This document shows positions 1 to 11,320 of a stretch of DNA of 64,000 nucleotides, one piece after another. Below the pieces are notes generated by a model. That model made no database searches and had not been told where the DNA came from. It worked only from the letters and a program-made list of their open reading frames with translations. Source of the stretch: Voacanga thouarsii (taxonomy: Eukaryota; Streptophyta; Magnoliopsida; Gentianales; Apocynaceae); assembly GCA_026120185.1 (NCBI GenBank), contig JANUWF010001491.1, positions 1,426,001 through 1,490,000 on the forward strand, given 5' to 3'. The first letter of the stretch is position 1; every line of letters begins with the position of its first letter. The position numbers and the translations under genes were made by a program.

Positions 1-205
1 GTTTTAATATGGCTACTGGCGAGAAGGTTTTGTCATAGTTAATACCATGTTGTTGATGATAACCCTTCGTCACTAGTCATGCTTTATAGGTAACTGCATT
101 ACCATCCATGTCCGTTTTCTTCTTGAAAACCCATTTGCACCCAATAGGTTTAATTTCTTTGGGTGGATCAACCAAAGTCCATACTTGGTTGTCATACATG
201 GAATT
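1..205 (-). pseudogene. E1 reverse transcriptase, N-terminal fragment beyond the delta insertion
   Basis: The minus strand translates as the conserved start of copia reverse transcriptase (RVT_2): MYDNQVWTLVDPP, then GCKWVFKKK, then a KTFSP-like motif near base 1. The matching part of E2 (51420-51600) reads in the same order. The segment continues E1 pol from 4464, and the two halves join across the delta LTR inside the codons for the D-S-M-Y stretch. There is at least one in-frame stop. The catalytic YVDD motif would lie beyond the left edge. Confidence 0.85.
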
Positions 206-3200
206 TGTAACACCCCACAACCTAGGCCTAACAGAGCCGGGGATGTCACCCCATTCAGAGGATAAGGAGCCTTTATAACTAGGTCACACCACCAAAATAT
301 AACAATACATTGAAATTAAAATTTATTACAACCTAAAAATTCAAGAACGAATCTAAAATAAATTGTTTATTCTCATCTCTCAAAGCAGTACATAAAAGAA
401 ATAACATAATATCTTCCAAAGTAGGCAACAACTAGCTACTCCTCCCCACAACAGGATCGACCTGAAATAATGGCAAAAAGGGTGATGAGATAAAAATCTC
501 AGTAAATTCGTGTGTGCTTTGAGTGTTCTGGTAAAACAGTTCGTGTATGTAAGTTGTAAACATTTCATAAAAGAGTGCAGGCAAGCAAGAAATAAGGATC
601 AAAATAAAGAGTGACATTTTCCTCCTTTCAAACCACACAAGTACACAATAAAACCAACCACTCAAATGGGCGGCCAAGGGTTACCACACGTTGGACCCCA
701 AGACCGTATAGCGGTCAGAATGCCATACTTTGTGTAGACTGACAAAAGGTAGGTGATTGGCCTATCGGTAAGATACTCCTCCTTCTCTACACCTAAACAA
801 AACCAAATGTCCACTCTGGCAACACACAGTCCACATGACTAAAACTTACTAGATCGGACTGGCATGACTCAATAGTACTATCGCTTCTCCAAGTTAAGTT
901 CATCTTCTGGAGGTGACCACCTGTCAGAAGACTCGCTCTTGCTATTCAAAACTAGTACTACTAGCCTATCCTTATTGAGGACTCAACATTGATTGTCCCA
1001 TTTAGGAGACAAACTGATAAAACATTGCTTTACATAGAAATGGCAATTAAGGGTTTCTAAAGTCCGGGTCAAAGTTGGTTTTGGAAAGAGTTTAGTGTTT
1101 GAGAAAAACTGCTTATTGATTTTCAAATAGTTTGTTTGACTGAAATAAGAAAGAAAATAGTCCTCAATTGCCTTTACAAGAAAAAACAAAAAAAAAAAGA
1201 GTGTCCATACACTTCGCATTTGGCTTGCCATAGTAACCTTTTACAACAAATAAGTTTTATGCAGGAGCTTACCTGATCCTTTGTTTGAGATAAATCAAAG
1301 ATCCCCAAAAGCTGATCTAACCCCGCTTGGGGTAAACACAAACCATAATTAAACTCAAGCCAAAATTTGCTTTCATAACTAGTCCTAGCTCAACTTACTA
1401 CAATCATGACCCTAGTGTCCCAAACTTTAAGGCTAGATGCCAAAAAGAATTTTATAGAATAAATCTAGCTTGATAATAAAATAGTTAGGGTTTGTGAAAT
1501 AGTTACTAATAAGTCGTAGGTTTAAATCTTATTATAAATAAACTAGGGTTTATTTGATGAAGGGTCCTAGGTCTTAGATGATAACATTTAAAAATAATAA
1601 TCTATTAATAATTAATTGTTAGAAAATAATTGGTAAATAAATTTATTAGTAAGTAAATTTTAATTTGTTTTTGATTAATAAATAAATTTGATTAGTATTT
1701 ATGAATATATAACATACATGATTAATATTTTACCTATCATGATTATTTATATAAAAGGCTTTATTTAATAATATTATTATATATAATATTTATGTATTTT
1801 ATTTGTAATAAAGGACATCAGGCATTTGGCTAAAATATCATTATTTCATATATCAATCCAATTCCAAATCTTCCTAGGGTTTCTAAATCTTTAGAAGAAA
1901 ATATATAGTATTAATTTTTATTAATGAAATAAAATTGGCTAACTTAAATAGCTTAGGAACAACAAGGTCATGATCATAATTCCTATTGCTGACCATAATC
2001 ATGAACATACACTCTACACCAATCAACAAACCATCCAAATCATAAATAAAAGCATATATCCATATTTACCAACACATGATCCACACTCCAATTAACATAA
2101 TCATATTTATGGCTTCAACAAGGATATAAGAACATAAAACCCAATTCACCAAAGGTGACATAATATCTATCATGCTTAATCATCCACACTAACTCACGAT
2201 ATGAAGATCATGCAACAAATCCTAAAACATCATAAAACTCAACCAAGACGAATCATTCTCATGCACCAATCCCAACTCCATCACATAAACACATTTATCC
2301 TCATACTTCAATCCCAACTCCATCATATAAACACATGCTCAATCTCCAACCATAAACCATCCTTTTCCAACAACATCTAAAAGATATGAATATAGAATTT
2401 AAAGAGAATATTGCAGAGGCTTACTTGAACGATGACTACCTTGAAAAAGTCCCAAGAGGTTCCTCACGCTTCGAAGGCTTGATCCGTCCAAGGAGGAAGA
2501 AGGAAAATGGCCATGGTTGGAGTAACCATTTCGGCCAAGAGAGAGAGAGAGAGAGAAAATTTATTAGTATATTCCATAAAAGGTCGAAGATGAAGGAAGT
2601 TGAACATAATCGTTCATACTTACCTTGAGAGTGTTCTTGAGTCTTCAAGAAAATTCTAGTTTTTTTATCCGAAAGTGGAATCTTGATTTCAGCATTTGAT
2701 GTTATAAATTGTAGAAATGGATTCTAGAGAATGAGTGGATGTGATCTGGAGTTTTTGGAGAAGATTGAAGGTGTTTAGAGAGGTCTTAGGCTTGGAGAAT
2801 GGTGTTGTGTGTTCTTGGTGTTCTTGGAGGGTTGGAGAGAATGGAGGAAAGCTGGACGAAATTCTACTGAATAATGTTGGCCGAATGGCTAGGGAAATTC
2901 TGGTGATTGAATTTTCAGATTTGGGAGAAGAAGGAAAGCTGGTTGTTTGAATTTCAAAAGGAGTAATTTAGGGAGTGAATTATGGTAGTAAATATGGTAA
3001 GAATACCTTGGTCGATGGAGGTCTTTGGGAGCTTCCATGGCCGACTGGTTTGGCTGGGATTTTATTGAGATGAATGATGTTTGAATGGGTTATAGAATGG
3101 CTGAAATTCAGAGGATAAGTGTGGAAGATTTTTCAGGTTGTTTGAAGTTGAATCCATGGAGGTTTTCATGGAGTAATTTGCTGGAATTTTGGATTTCAAT

Positions 3201-4463
3201 TGAAGGTTTGATTAAAGTGATTGATGGAGTAATTTAAGGGGTAGCCATGGAGCTTCATTCGAGCAGACCAATGGAGGAGATGATGAAGTTCAATCCATGG
3301 CTGACTAAGGTTGGTTTCACAAAAAAATTGGAGTGAGTTTCGGACAAGGTTGAAGAAAAAATAAGGCTGGAAGTTCTATTTGTTCATTCAAGACGTTTGC
3401 TGGAATTTTTATGCAGATTTTTCTGCCATATTCCAGCCGACTTGCAGAAGGTTTGAAGGGGTATTGGAGGGTTCTTTAAGGTTGGTTTCCAGCCTTCTTT
3501 AAGGAGGAAATATAGGGTTGAATTGCTGGTTGGAAAGGTGGAAGAAACAGCTTAGTTCTTGGCCTACCAAGCTGTGAAAACTGCCCAGAAATTTTCCTTG
3601 TTTGCACAGCTTTTGTGCAGTCCAGTTTTTGGCCAAAGTTTTCAATCTTCAAGCTGAGTAAATTGGCTATTTTTCTGGTAGAATTTGAGAGGGAAAGATG
3701 TCTGAAGTTTTTGAAAGTTGGACTGAGTAAGATGCTGGAAAATGTTTCAGTTTGCTATAAGAAGAAGATGATCACTCATAGGGTAGAGGTTGAAGGTTCA
3801 ACCATGGAGGTTAATTCTCTTGGGAACCTTCCATAATTCCTTCCCCATTTTTAGTTAAAATTCCCTCCTCCAAGAGGCATTTTTGAAGCTCCAAAATCAC
3901 AAAACCTTGCTGGAATTTTCTGAAAATAAAAATGGTTTGGATAAATTGAGCAACTTAATTGATCAAGAATTAAGGTAAGCTAGAGAGCAAAAATGGTATG
4001 AATCCCTTAAGAATTTTTGTAGGGCACAAGAGTGAGATTAGGGCATTTCTTTCATGCCTCCGCTAGGACAACACTCCTACTCCTCCCTATGGCAAGCAAG
4101 GGCCGAAAATTTTATACTTATCTAAAATAAGATTTAATCGTACTAAAACTCAAATGATGGAATTTGAACTCAAGACCTCAAGGATTTATTCCAAAGCTCT
4201 AACCACTAAACCACAACAACTCTTATTCTTATTTTCTCTCCCAAATATTCTTCATATTTAATCCTCAAGCTATCTCCCTATTTCCACCTCAAGCAAAATT
4301 ACCATTTTGCCATTCCTACTCAACAAGCACAATTAAGCATTCTAGACTATAAATCACAATTTCAAAACACATAAAATCATTCAAAAATATATTTATGCAT
4401 GCAAGAAAATATGATATGCACCCCGACCCCCTTACTCTAGGGTTAGTTTTAGTTGGGGTTTCA
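206..4463 (+). mobile_element. Delta family copy A: 4.26-kb apparent solo LTR inside E1
   Basis: It begins TGTAACACCCC and ends GGGGTTTCA, the TG...CA form of an LTR, and it cleanly interrupts E1 reverse transcriptase. The flanking five bases are GAATT and GAAAA, only a partial match for a target duplication. No gag or pol similarity is seen anywhere in its length. Its first ~300 bases match 43494 onward and 63684 onward, and its second half matches 52991-55507, including the end. A repeat this long with no internal coding region is best read as a solo LTR of a long-LTR family (Ty3/gypsy Tat/Ogre-like elements have LTRs of this size). That family assignment is inference; a non-autonomous element is the alternative. 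Confidence 0.7.
4157..4214 (-). other. tRNA-like A-box/B-box segment in delta copy A
   Basis: On the minus strand TGGTTTAGTGG fits the pol III A-box consensus TRGYNNANNNG. About 33 bases later GAGTTCAAATTCC resembles the B-box GWTCRANNC with one mismatch at its end. The spacing is that of a tRNA. No acceptor-stem pairing is evident, so this is not called a tRNA gene. The same segment occurs in the other delta copy at 55200-55260, so it belongs to the family. Confidence 0.55.
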
Positions 4464-6060
4464 GAAAATCCATCTCTGACTTCATGGCCTCAAGCCATTT
4501 GCAGATTCTGAACTGTTCAGAACATAGTAGGCTCACATTCTTCTATGAGCAATATGTCATTGTGGTTACTAATGAGAAATCCATATCTCTCAGTTTACAC
4601 ACGTATCCTACTAGATCTATGAGGTTCTCGTGTAGTAGAAGGTTCATCTATTCTCTCAATAGATGTGGGATCAGATGGTTGATCATTATTTGTTTGATCC
4701 TCTTGAACTTCACTAAGTTCAATTTTACTCCCATTGTCCCCTTTGAGCATGTGCTCCTTCTCAAAGAAGATGGCATACGTCGAAACAAACAATTTATTTT
4801 CAGAAAGGAGGTAAAAGTAATATCAAAAAGATTCTTTCGGATATCCCACAAACAAACACTTGTCAGACTTACTATCAAGTTTGTCTGACTATGGCCTTTT
4901 GACAAAGGCAGGACAATCTCATACTTGCAAGTGAGATAACTTTGCTTTCTTACCAAAGAACATCTCAAATGGGGTAGAATCATCAATTTTTGTTGGAACT
5001 CTATTTAGTATATAAATAGATGTTTCTAGTTAATGCCCCCAAAACGATTTTGGTAGGTCTGCAGAAGCCATCATGGTCCGTACCATATCCAGAAGGGTTT
5101 GACTCCTTCTCTCAGATACACCGTTATATTGAGGTGTATGTGGCAAAGTCCATTGAGATAATATCCCATTATGTCTAAGATAACTCAGAAACTCTTAGCT
5201 CAAGTATTTTCCTCCTTGATTAGATCTTAGAGTCTTAATACTTTTGCCAATTTATTTCTCTATTTCATTCTTGAAGTCTTTGAACCTTTCAAAGGCATTA
5301 GATTTGTATTTAATTAAATACAAATACTCGTATCGTGAGAAATCATCGATAAAGGTTATAAAATAGTTATAACCTCCTCTTGCTTGTATTGACATTGGGC
5401 CATATACATCAGAATGTAAGAGTTCTAATAACTCCTTCGCCCATTCTCCTTTTCCTGGAAAAGGAGTTTTAGTCATTTTGCCTAGTAAACAAGATTCGCA
5501 TGTGCCATATGATTCATAATCAAATGACCCTAAGTCACCAAGCTTGTGTAACTTAGAAACATGATTTCGTTTACATGGCCCAAACAACAATGCCATAAGT
5601 AATAGATGTTAGAGTTATCCATTTTAGGTTTCTTATTGTTTCTATTGAAAATTGGATTATCTAATTCTTGAATATATAAACCATTGACCAGAATTGCTGA
5701 ATCATAATGAATATCATTCAATGAAAAAGAACAACATTTATTCTTAAATATAAAATAAAATCCATATAAGTCTAAACATGCAACTGAGATAATATTTTTC
5801 ATTAAAACTGGTACATAATAACAGTTTTGCATTTCTAGAATTAATCTCGAAGGCAGATTTATCTCATATATCTCCACAGCAAGTGTAGTAACCTTTACCC
5901 CATTTGCTGTACGTAGGTCCACATCACCTTTCTCTAGCCTTCTACTGCTCTTTAGTCCCTGTAAATTATTGCACAAATGAGATCCACATCCAGTATCTAA
6001 TACATATATCTCATTTCTAAATGCAGTATTTATCTCAATCATAAACATACTTTGTCGTAG
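4464..6060 (-). pseudogene. E1 pol: protease, integrase and linker to reverse transcriptase
   Basis: Minus-strand segments read in order as copia pol. The protease has an intact active site, DTGCGSHLC (in the open stretch 6048-5530). The GAG-pre-integrase region follows, with YLWHCCLGHVNE, and then the integrase core (5596-5252) with HSDVYGP and FIDDFSRY carrying the first two catalytic aspartates. A GVSERR motif (5122-5106) supplies the catalytic glutamate. The linker 4792-4595, rich in acidic and serine residues, ends in a HRSSRIR motif typical of the integrase C-terminus. Frameshifts near 5590, 5250 and 4990 and several stops break the polyprotein. It keeps better active-site residues than E2, E3 or E5 but cannot be translated whole. 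Confidence 0.88.
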
Positions 6061-6089
6061 AAGTAGAAGTGCATGTAAGCTTCTCCTTC

Positions 6090-6883
6090 TGCTTCTTGTC
6101 CTTAACGGTCTCTAAGTAGGCTTTGCAGTTGCGCCTTTAGTGGCCCATCTTCCTACAATGACGGCATGGGCCCTTGGTAGCTGCGTCCTTCTTCTTCACA
6201 CCATTTTTGGGCTTAATGGGAGCATTTTTCTTGTTTTGAACTTTCTTCTTAGAAGAAGATTCTACCATTAAAATTGCATTGAAATCCTTCTTTACGGAGG
6301 ACTCCGCAATTTTGAGAAGATTGATCAACTCAGGAATGGTGGACTCAATCTTGTTCATCTGATAGTTAATCACAAATTGTGAGAAACTATTAGGCAAAAA
6401 CTGTAGAATTAAGTCAACATTTAAGTCATGATCCATTACAAACCCGAGAGATCTAAGCTTCTCTATCAAGGCTAGCATTTTTAGCCCATAAGTGGCCACA
6501 GAAGAACACTCTGTCATTTTGCAATAGAATAGTTACTTCGAGATCTGGTATTTCTCAGTTCTGACTTGGGCATCAAACAGCTCTCGAAGATGTAATATGA
6601 TCACTTGAGCATCCATATGCTCATGCTATTTTTGCAATTCGGGAGTCATGGATGCCAACATAGTACATGATGTTGTATCGCTATCCTCCTTGTGCCTTTT
6701 GTGGACAGCATGCTCATCAGCATAAGCATCTTGAGCTGGTGGTGGCAGAATAGAAGCATCTAGCACGTAGAGCAACTTTTTCGATTCGAGAACGATTCTC
6801 AAATTTCCATACCAGTCAAGATAGTTTGATTCATTTAACTTGTTGGTTTCCAAGATGCTACGTAGGTTTAGATTTATTGACAC
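6090..6883 (-). pseudogene. E1 gag (copia UBN2-type) with CCHC knuckle
   Basis: The N-terminal part (6883-6626) reads SINLNLRSILETNKLNESNY, a typical plant copia Gag start. The expected ATG is GTG here, whereas relative E2 has ATG at 48986. After a frame break the C-terminal part (6517-6137) contains the conserved MDHDLNVDLILQFLP segment and a lysine-rich tail. It ends in the nucleocapsid knuckle GPCRHCRKMGH, followed by a stop where a tryptophan is expected, then RRNC in the same frame. E2 has a stop at the identical codon. Confidence 0.88.
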
Positions 6884-8754
6884 GATGCAAGTGTCCTAGA
6901 TGTAAAGATAGAGAGTGTTAGCTACTGTATATGCACATGAAATGCAAATAATTAGGATTTTAATTAAACGTATTTTTACTCCACTATTTTACTCAAACCA
7001 ATAACCCCCACTACTGATTCGGGAAAGCCTGTTAGAAGCTTTTCTAGTGGGCCAGTATCCAAATTCCTCAATAATAACCTTAGATTTGCCCAACAAGCCA
7101 CCCTTGAGTTCATTGTTAGGTATCCAATACCAATTACATCTATGTAACTACCGAATCATTGGGTGATTAACAGCTTTTAATCTTAAAGCCTTTTGGGCTA
7201 TCCCAACTTTTCCTCTAAACTTTATTATGCTTGAGTATGCCTAATCGGGATAAAGAATTTAGTTAAACCTAACTCATTAATCATCCATAGCTTGAACATG
7301 CCCGATGTCAAGTAGGCTTGGGTTTGCCCAACAACCTGGTCTCGAAAAAAGACTCTTGTTCTTACTATATTAACGGAAGGAATTATGTTTATTATTAATT
7401 CAGGGATTTGTTCCTTTTAGTGATTTCATTGAATGACATGCATAAAAATCAATAAATCACATTATTGATAATCATGGTAATAAAACGATTACGTGGTATA
7501 GTTATGGACTTTTTCCTAAATTAATTTCTTTGAGCCATAAAAGATATTAATATAGTTAACCCTATGTGTTCATGCATGATTTAAGTAGAAGGTCTTACCT
7601 TCTCGCCTTGTTTTGGCTTCAATCTCCAAAATAGAATAATTCTACTCCTATCTAACCTATGTAAACTAATTACATAATTTCCTAAAGAGGGAAAACCTTG
7701 AGTTACATTCGAGAGGAGTTAGATGAGAAGAGAATTACACAAGAATTCTAAAGAAGGCAGGACACGTAGGCCCTATTTCATAAAAAACCAAAACTATAAA
7801 ATGTATGAACAGATATAATTGGTTTTAGTCCATAACCATTCACCATACCATTAATTATGCATAAACAAAATAAACATATAATTTTTATTATTCCAAAATC
7901 ACTATTTTGGAAAAATAAAACAAATTCTAAAATCAATATTTTAGAAAAATATATTAATCTTAAAATTTTCAAAATCACTATTTTCAAAAATAAAATTGTT
8001 TGTCTCAAAAACTAATTTTGAAAAAAAATACTTTTTGGTCCCGTCTTTGGAAGTGAAAACGGCAGTCCCACTTACCGGTCAATGGGCGGGGGTCAGGAGG
8101 GCAGCGCCCTCGTGGAAAAAATTTGTATTTTACCGCCTCTTATCATATAAGATTTTTCCCTTTCAAAATTCTATTCCAGGTTTTTTTTTTAAATAGCTGG
8201 AACATGGCAAACAGAGCAGAACTGGCACCGGCTGCATTCGGGTTTTAAGAAAAATTTTCTTCCAGAAATGATTTTTGAACGTTCGCGAAATAGCATGGAA
8301 TCGGCGTTGACTAGGAGCCGGCGCCGGAGCCAATTGTAGTCGGGAGCAAGGCGGCGATTTTTGAAAATTTTCCAGAAACAGCTTTTGGTGACTTCTTCTT
8401 CTGCAGATTTTTAGTGAGAACAATTCTCAGCAGTATATTCTTTTTTGAAGCTCAAAACAACAACCAATTTGTTAGTTTAAACAAAACCAAAACATAAAAT
8501 TAGGATGAAACAGAAGCTAACAACCATGTTCAAGAAAACGTTTTTCTGCAGAAAACTTTCAGCACATAAAGAAAGCATCTTTCGAAATATACTGTAACTA
8601 TTACACAATCATATTGTGGTATGGACCCAACCAATAATGCTCGAAACAATTTTGACTCTAGTGAAAATGATTTTCATAGCGAACAAAGACAAACACGAAT
8701 AAATGGAAAGAGTTTTTCATGTAAAAAACAATGTCTGTAAACCACACATAGCAT
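6884..8754 (-). other. E1 leader between primer binding site and gag
   Basis: About 1.87 kb of untranslated leader, colinear with the E2 leader (47130-48985). Near 7870-8030 it holds a run of short degenerate repeats built around AAAATAxTGATTTT, seen again at 47868-47960. A GC-rich patch around 8230-8350 contains CGGCGCCGG-like words. The open frames in it are short and not conserved, and I see no gene. Confidence 0.7.
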
Positions 8755-8768
8755 GGCTCTGATACCAC
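8755..8768 (-). other. E1 primer binding site (initiator tRNA-Met)
   Basis: The minus strand reads GTGGTATCAGAGCC directly after the LTR end ...CCCAACA. TGGTATCAGAGC is the complement of the plant initiator tRNA-Met 3' end and the usual copia primer site. Confidence 0.93.
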
Positions 8769-10482
8769 TGTTGGGTATTTTTCATGCATACGTATATGGC
8801 GCAATGGAAAATAAAATGAGATACCATCTCAGAATCCTCATATGTGTGGAAAACAAGACATAAAGATTACAAAAGTAATAGCTTTTTATCTTTCTTTGAT
8901 TGTCTGAAGAACAAAAATTTTTCTTCTTCAAGTCAAGGCACGATCCAGCAATCTTCTTGATCAAACTCCACTAGAGTTGAACGTCTAACCACTATAATCA
9001 TAGTGTGTGATTATCTCTAACAGTAATCGATACGGAGGATACACTCATGGAGGATGTTTTATGGGCTAGTAGGAAATCTAGGTGGCAGCTAGGGTTACTT
9101 ATTTTTCAGAAAAACAACATGATACACAGAGAAGAGAAGAAGTCGTTTGTTGCCTAAGGTTTCTGTGAATCCATCATCTGCTAGGGTTTCGAGTATGTCA
9201 TACATATAAACCGAAAAACCCTACTAAAATTGAGAATTCTAATCCTATTAGAATTCCCTAATTGTAATTTGAAACATCAAGTTTTCATAATTACAATTTG
9301 GACCATAATTATAACTAATTATAATTTGTCCACAACAACTTCTCTTTCTCGCAATTAACCCCACTATATTATCAAATAGCATCTTGAGTATATAATCCTC
9401 TATTGTGTGTGACCATTAGGTTTCCCAGTCAACTGGTAGCGAACATGAATTAATCCAAACGTCTTTGAGATTAATAATTCATAATTAATTAGAATAAATC
9501 CTATTAAATCTAATCAGGATTGGTTTATTAATTCATCAATTAATAAACCCATATTCTCAGATCATGAGCGATATCTAGCAACACATCATGACCACCCAAG
9601 AGTTCCGGAAGTCAAGTGGCTTGACATGAACCCTTCAATAACAAACTACAGTGCAATTAACTCCTTTCAGCATAAAATATCTCATTCGCTTTGGAGTATG
9701 GAATTAGTGCCAACTCCATCCAGAATTAATTTTGGCCCGAATACAATAATACTTGTACTAGGAACCCACTACTTTAGATGTGTATCAATTGAAAGTATTT
9801 CCAATACACAATCTCCTTGGCCAAGGACTTCTCGAGTAGTAATTCCTACAAGTGGCCGTGAGATATTCGCCCCTACTATTAAGAGTGGTGAATTCTTTAT
9901 TGACCCTCTTAACTACTTTCATTTACCTCACATTGTACCCAATATCCATCCCATAGGCGGCCCTTGATTGAGCTCCAAATATTGGAATCAATGTACAATG
10001 CTCAACAAACAAAGTTCCTTGGTGATCTCAAGTCTAAGGATACTTGCATGTTTACTATATTGGGATTATATTGCTGGCACTAATTACTTATCCATGTGAT
10101 TATCTCATAGCTAGGCCATCTAATGAACTTGTTCCATTAACAAGCATCTATATGTTAACTTTGAGTATCTCAATGCTCACAGATATGAGAACCACCGCCT
10201 GATCAAATCAGGAAGTCTAACACATGATAGTCTTAACGCATTAATGATGTCATGTCTCATTAATACTATGATTAGGGACTATTTAAGTACTAACACTATA
10301 CAGTGTAGTAGGAATCTCATATCATGATCTCCTTAACACAGTGTTGTATTAGGGACTTTATCGAACAGTTATATTACTTAAAAGTAAATAAAAAAAACTG
10401 TACGACAAATAATGCCTTTTATTAAAAAAAAATGTGTCATATACAATGTACAAGTAATTGTCTCTAGGGCATAATACTAACA
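8769..10482 (-). repeat. E1 5' LTR (alpha family, 1714 bp)
   Basis: On the minus strand it starts TGTTAGTATTATGCCCTAGA and ends CCCAACA, next to the primer site. It matches the E2 5' LTR (45446-47129) and the solo LTR at 32792-34569. A plus-strand (antisense) open frame at 9626-9967 is also largely open in the solo LTR at 33767-34138, with shared stretches such as VVIPTSGREIFAPTI. I treat it as an LTR feature and not a gene. Confidence 0.92.
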
Positions 10483-11320
10483 GAAGTATGCTAATAAATT
10501 TTATCCTTGGCCCTAACCTATGGGAGGTAAGTTAGTATTTATTGATGTGGTGGAAAGCAGAGATTTCGTGATCCCATTTATAGAAACTTAAATACTAGGT
10601 TTTAAAGAAAATTTTAATCGTTAAAATTCTTTTGAAGGGTAAAATGGTGATTTCAATGTTGAAGCATTCTTTAGATTTAGTTTGCATTTGTGTGTTGAAA
10701 AACTGATTGATGCATTTGAAGTAACTAAAGGGACTAAGGTGCATGCAAGTATTTTCATTAAGCTAAATACTTTTCATGTACCCTACCTCCATCAAAAACC
10801 TCTTTTCTGTTTGGCACTATGCCTACCTTCTTCATTGGGAATTAATTTCTTTCCAAATGGGATGGTGAGTGGAAAAAGTGTTTTCAAGTGATTAGGGATT
10901 TTATAACATTATCATGTTCTGCCTAGTTGTTAGGTGTCCTTTCCCTTCCCCCTAAAGAAAATACTTTCTAGCTTAAGTGTGGGGGAGGGAACATTTTTCT
11001 TTATTTGCTTTGTTAGGATTTTTATTAAGTCATTTATTTTATTTCTTTTATGTTACTATTTTCTTTTTTCTTTTGTGTTTTATTTTGCAAGATTGAATAA
11101 AGTCTTCCTAGATGTGCTATAATTCTTTCTTCCATCTTTTACCATCATTTGGAGCTTATTTCACTTGAGGAATATTGCTTAACTTTCCACCCCATTATTA
11201 TTTTTTGGTCCATTTGGAGGTGCTTTATTATGTTCATTTTTGGCCAATGAGGACATTGTACAGTTTAAGTGCAGGGGAATGGGTTAGTGATAATCATTGT
11301 CCAAGTGTGTATCAATTTTC
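10483..11320 (+). other. G1 gypsy-like remnant, internal 3' region, first part
   Basis: No gene is recognised. The stretch carries two polypurine-like tracts of the type found upstream of 3' LTRs in plant gypsy elements: GCTTAAGTGTGGGGGAGGGA at 10971-10990, and a TTTAAGTGCAGGGGAATGGG-like tract at 11263-11283 preceded by CCAATGAGGACATTG. The segment continues at 13103 after the inserted beta solo LTR. The open frame 10682-10891 has no recognisable similarity. Confidence 0.5.

Larger units (their letters stand above)
1..10482 (-). mobile_element. E1: alpha-family Ty1/copia retrotransposon, minus strand, 5' part
   Basis: Read on the minus strand, this shows a 5' LTR (10482 to 8769), a tRNA-Met primer binding site (8768-8755), a leader, gag, protease, integrase and the start of reverse transcriptase. 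It then leaves the window at base 1. The order protease-integrase-reverse transcriptase is diagnostic of Ty1/copia. A 4.26-kb delta LTR (206-4463) splits the reverse-transcriptase start. E2 at 45446-52990 is a plus-strand relative in LTR, leader and proteins. The reading frames contain stops and shifts, so the copy is dead. The 3' LTR and left target duplication lie outside the window. The right flank falls in gypsy-like DNA, so E1 probably inserted into G1. Confidence 0.9.

Noticed and set aside
2386..2950. Small frames at 2386-2628 and 2735-2950
   Set aside because: They fall inside the delta LTR; the corresponding region of the other copy (about 53440-53950) does not keep the frames.
4157..4214. 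Antisense tRNA gene
   Set aside because: The A- and B-box match, but there is no pairing acceptor stem and no identifiable anticodon arm, and the segment is part of a repeat. It is kept only as a tRNA-like feature.
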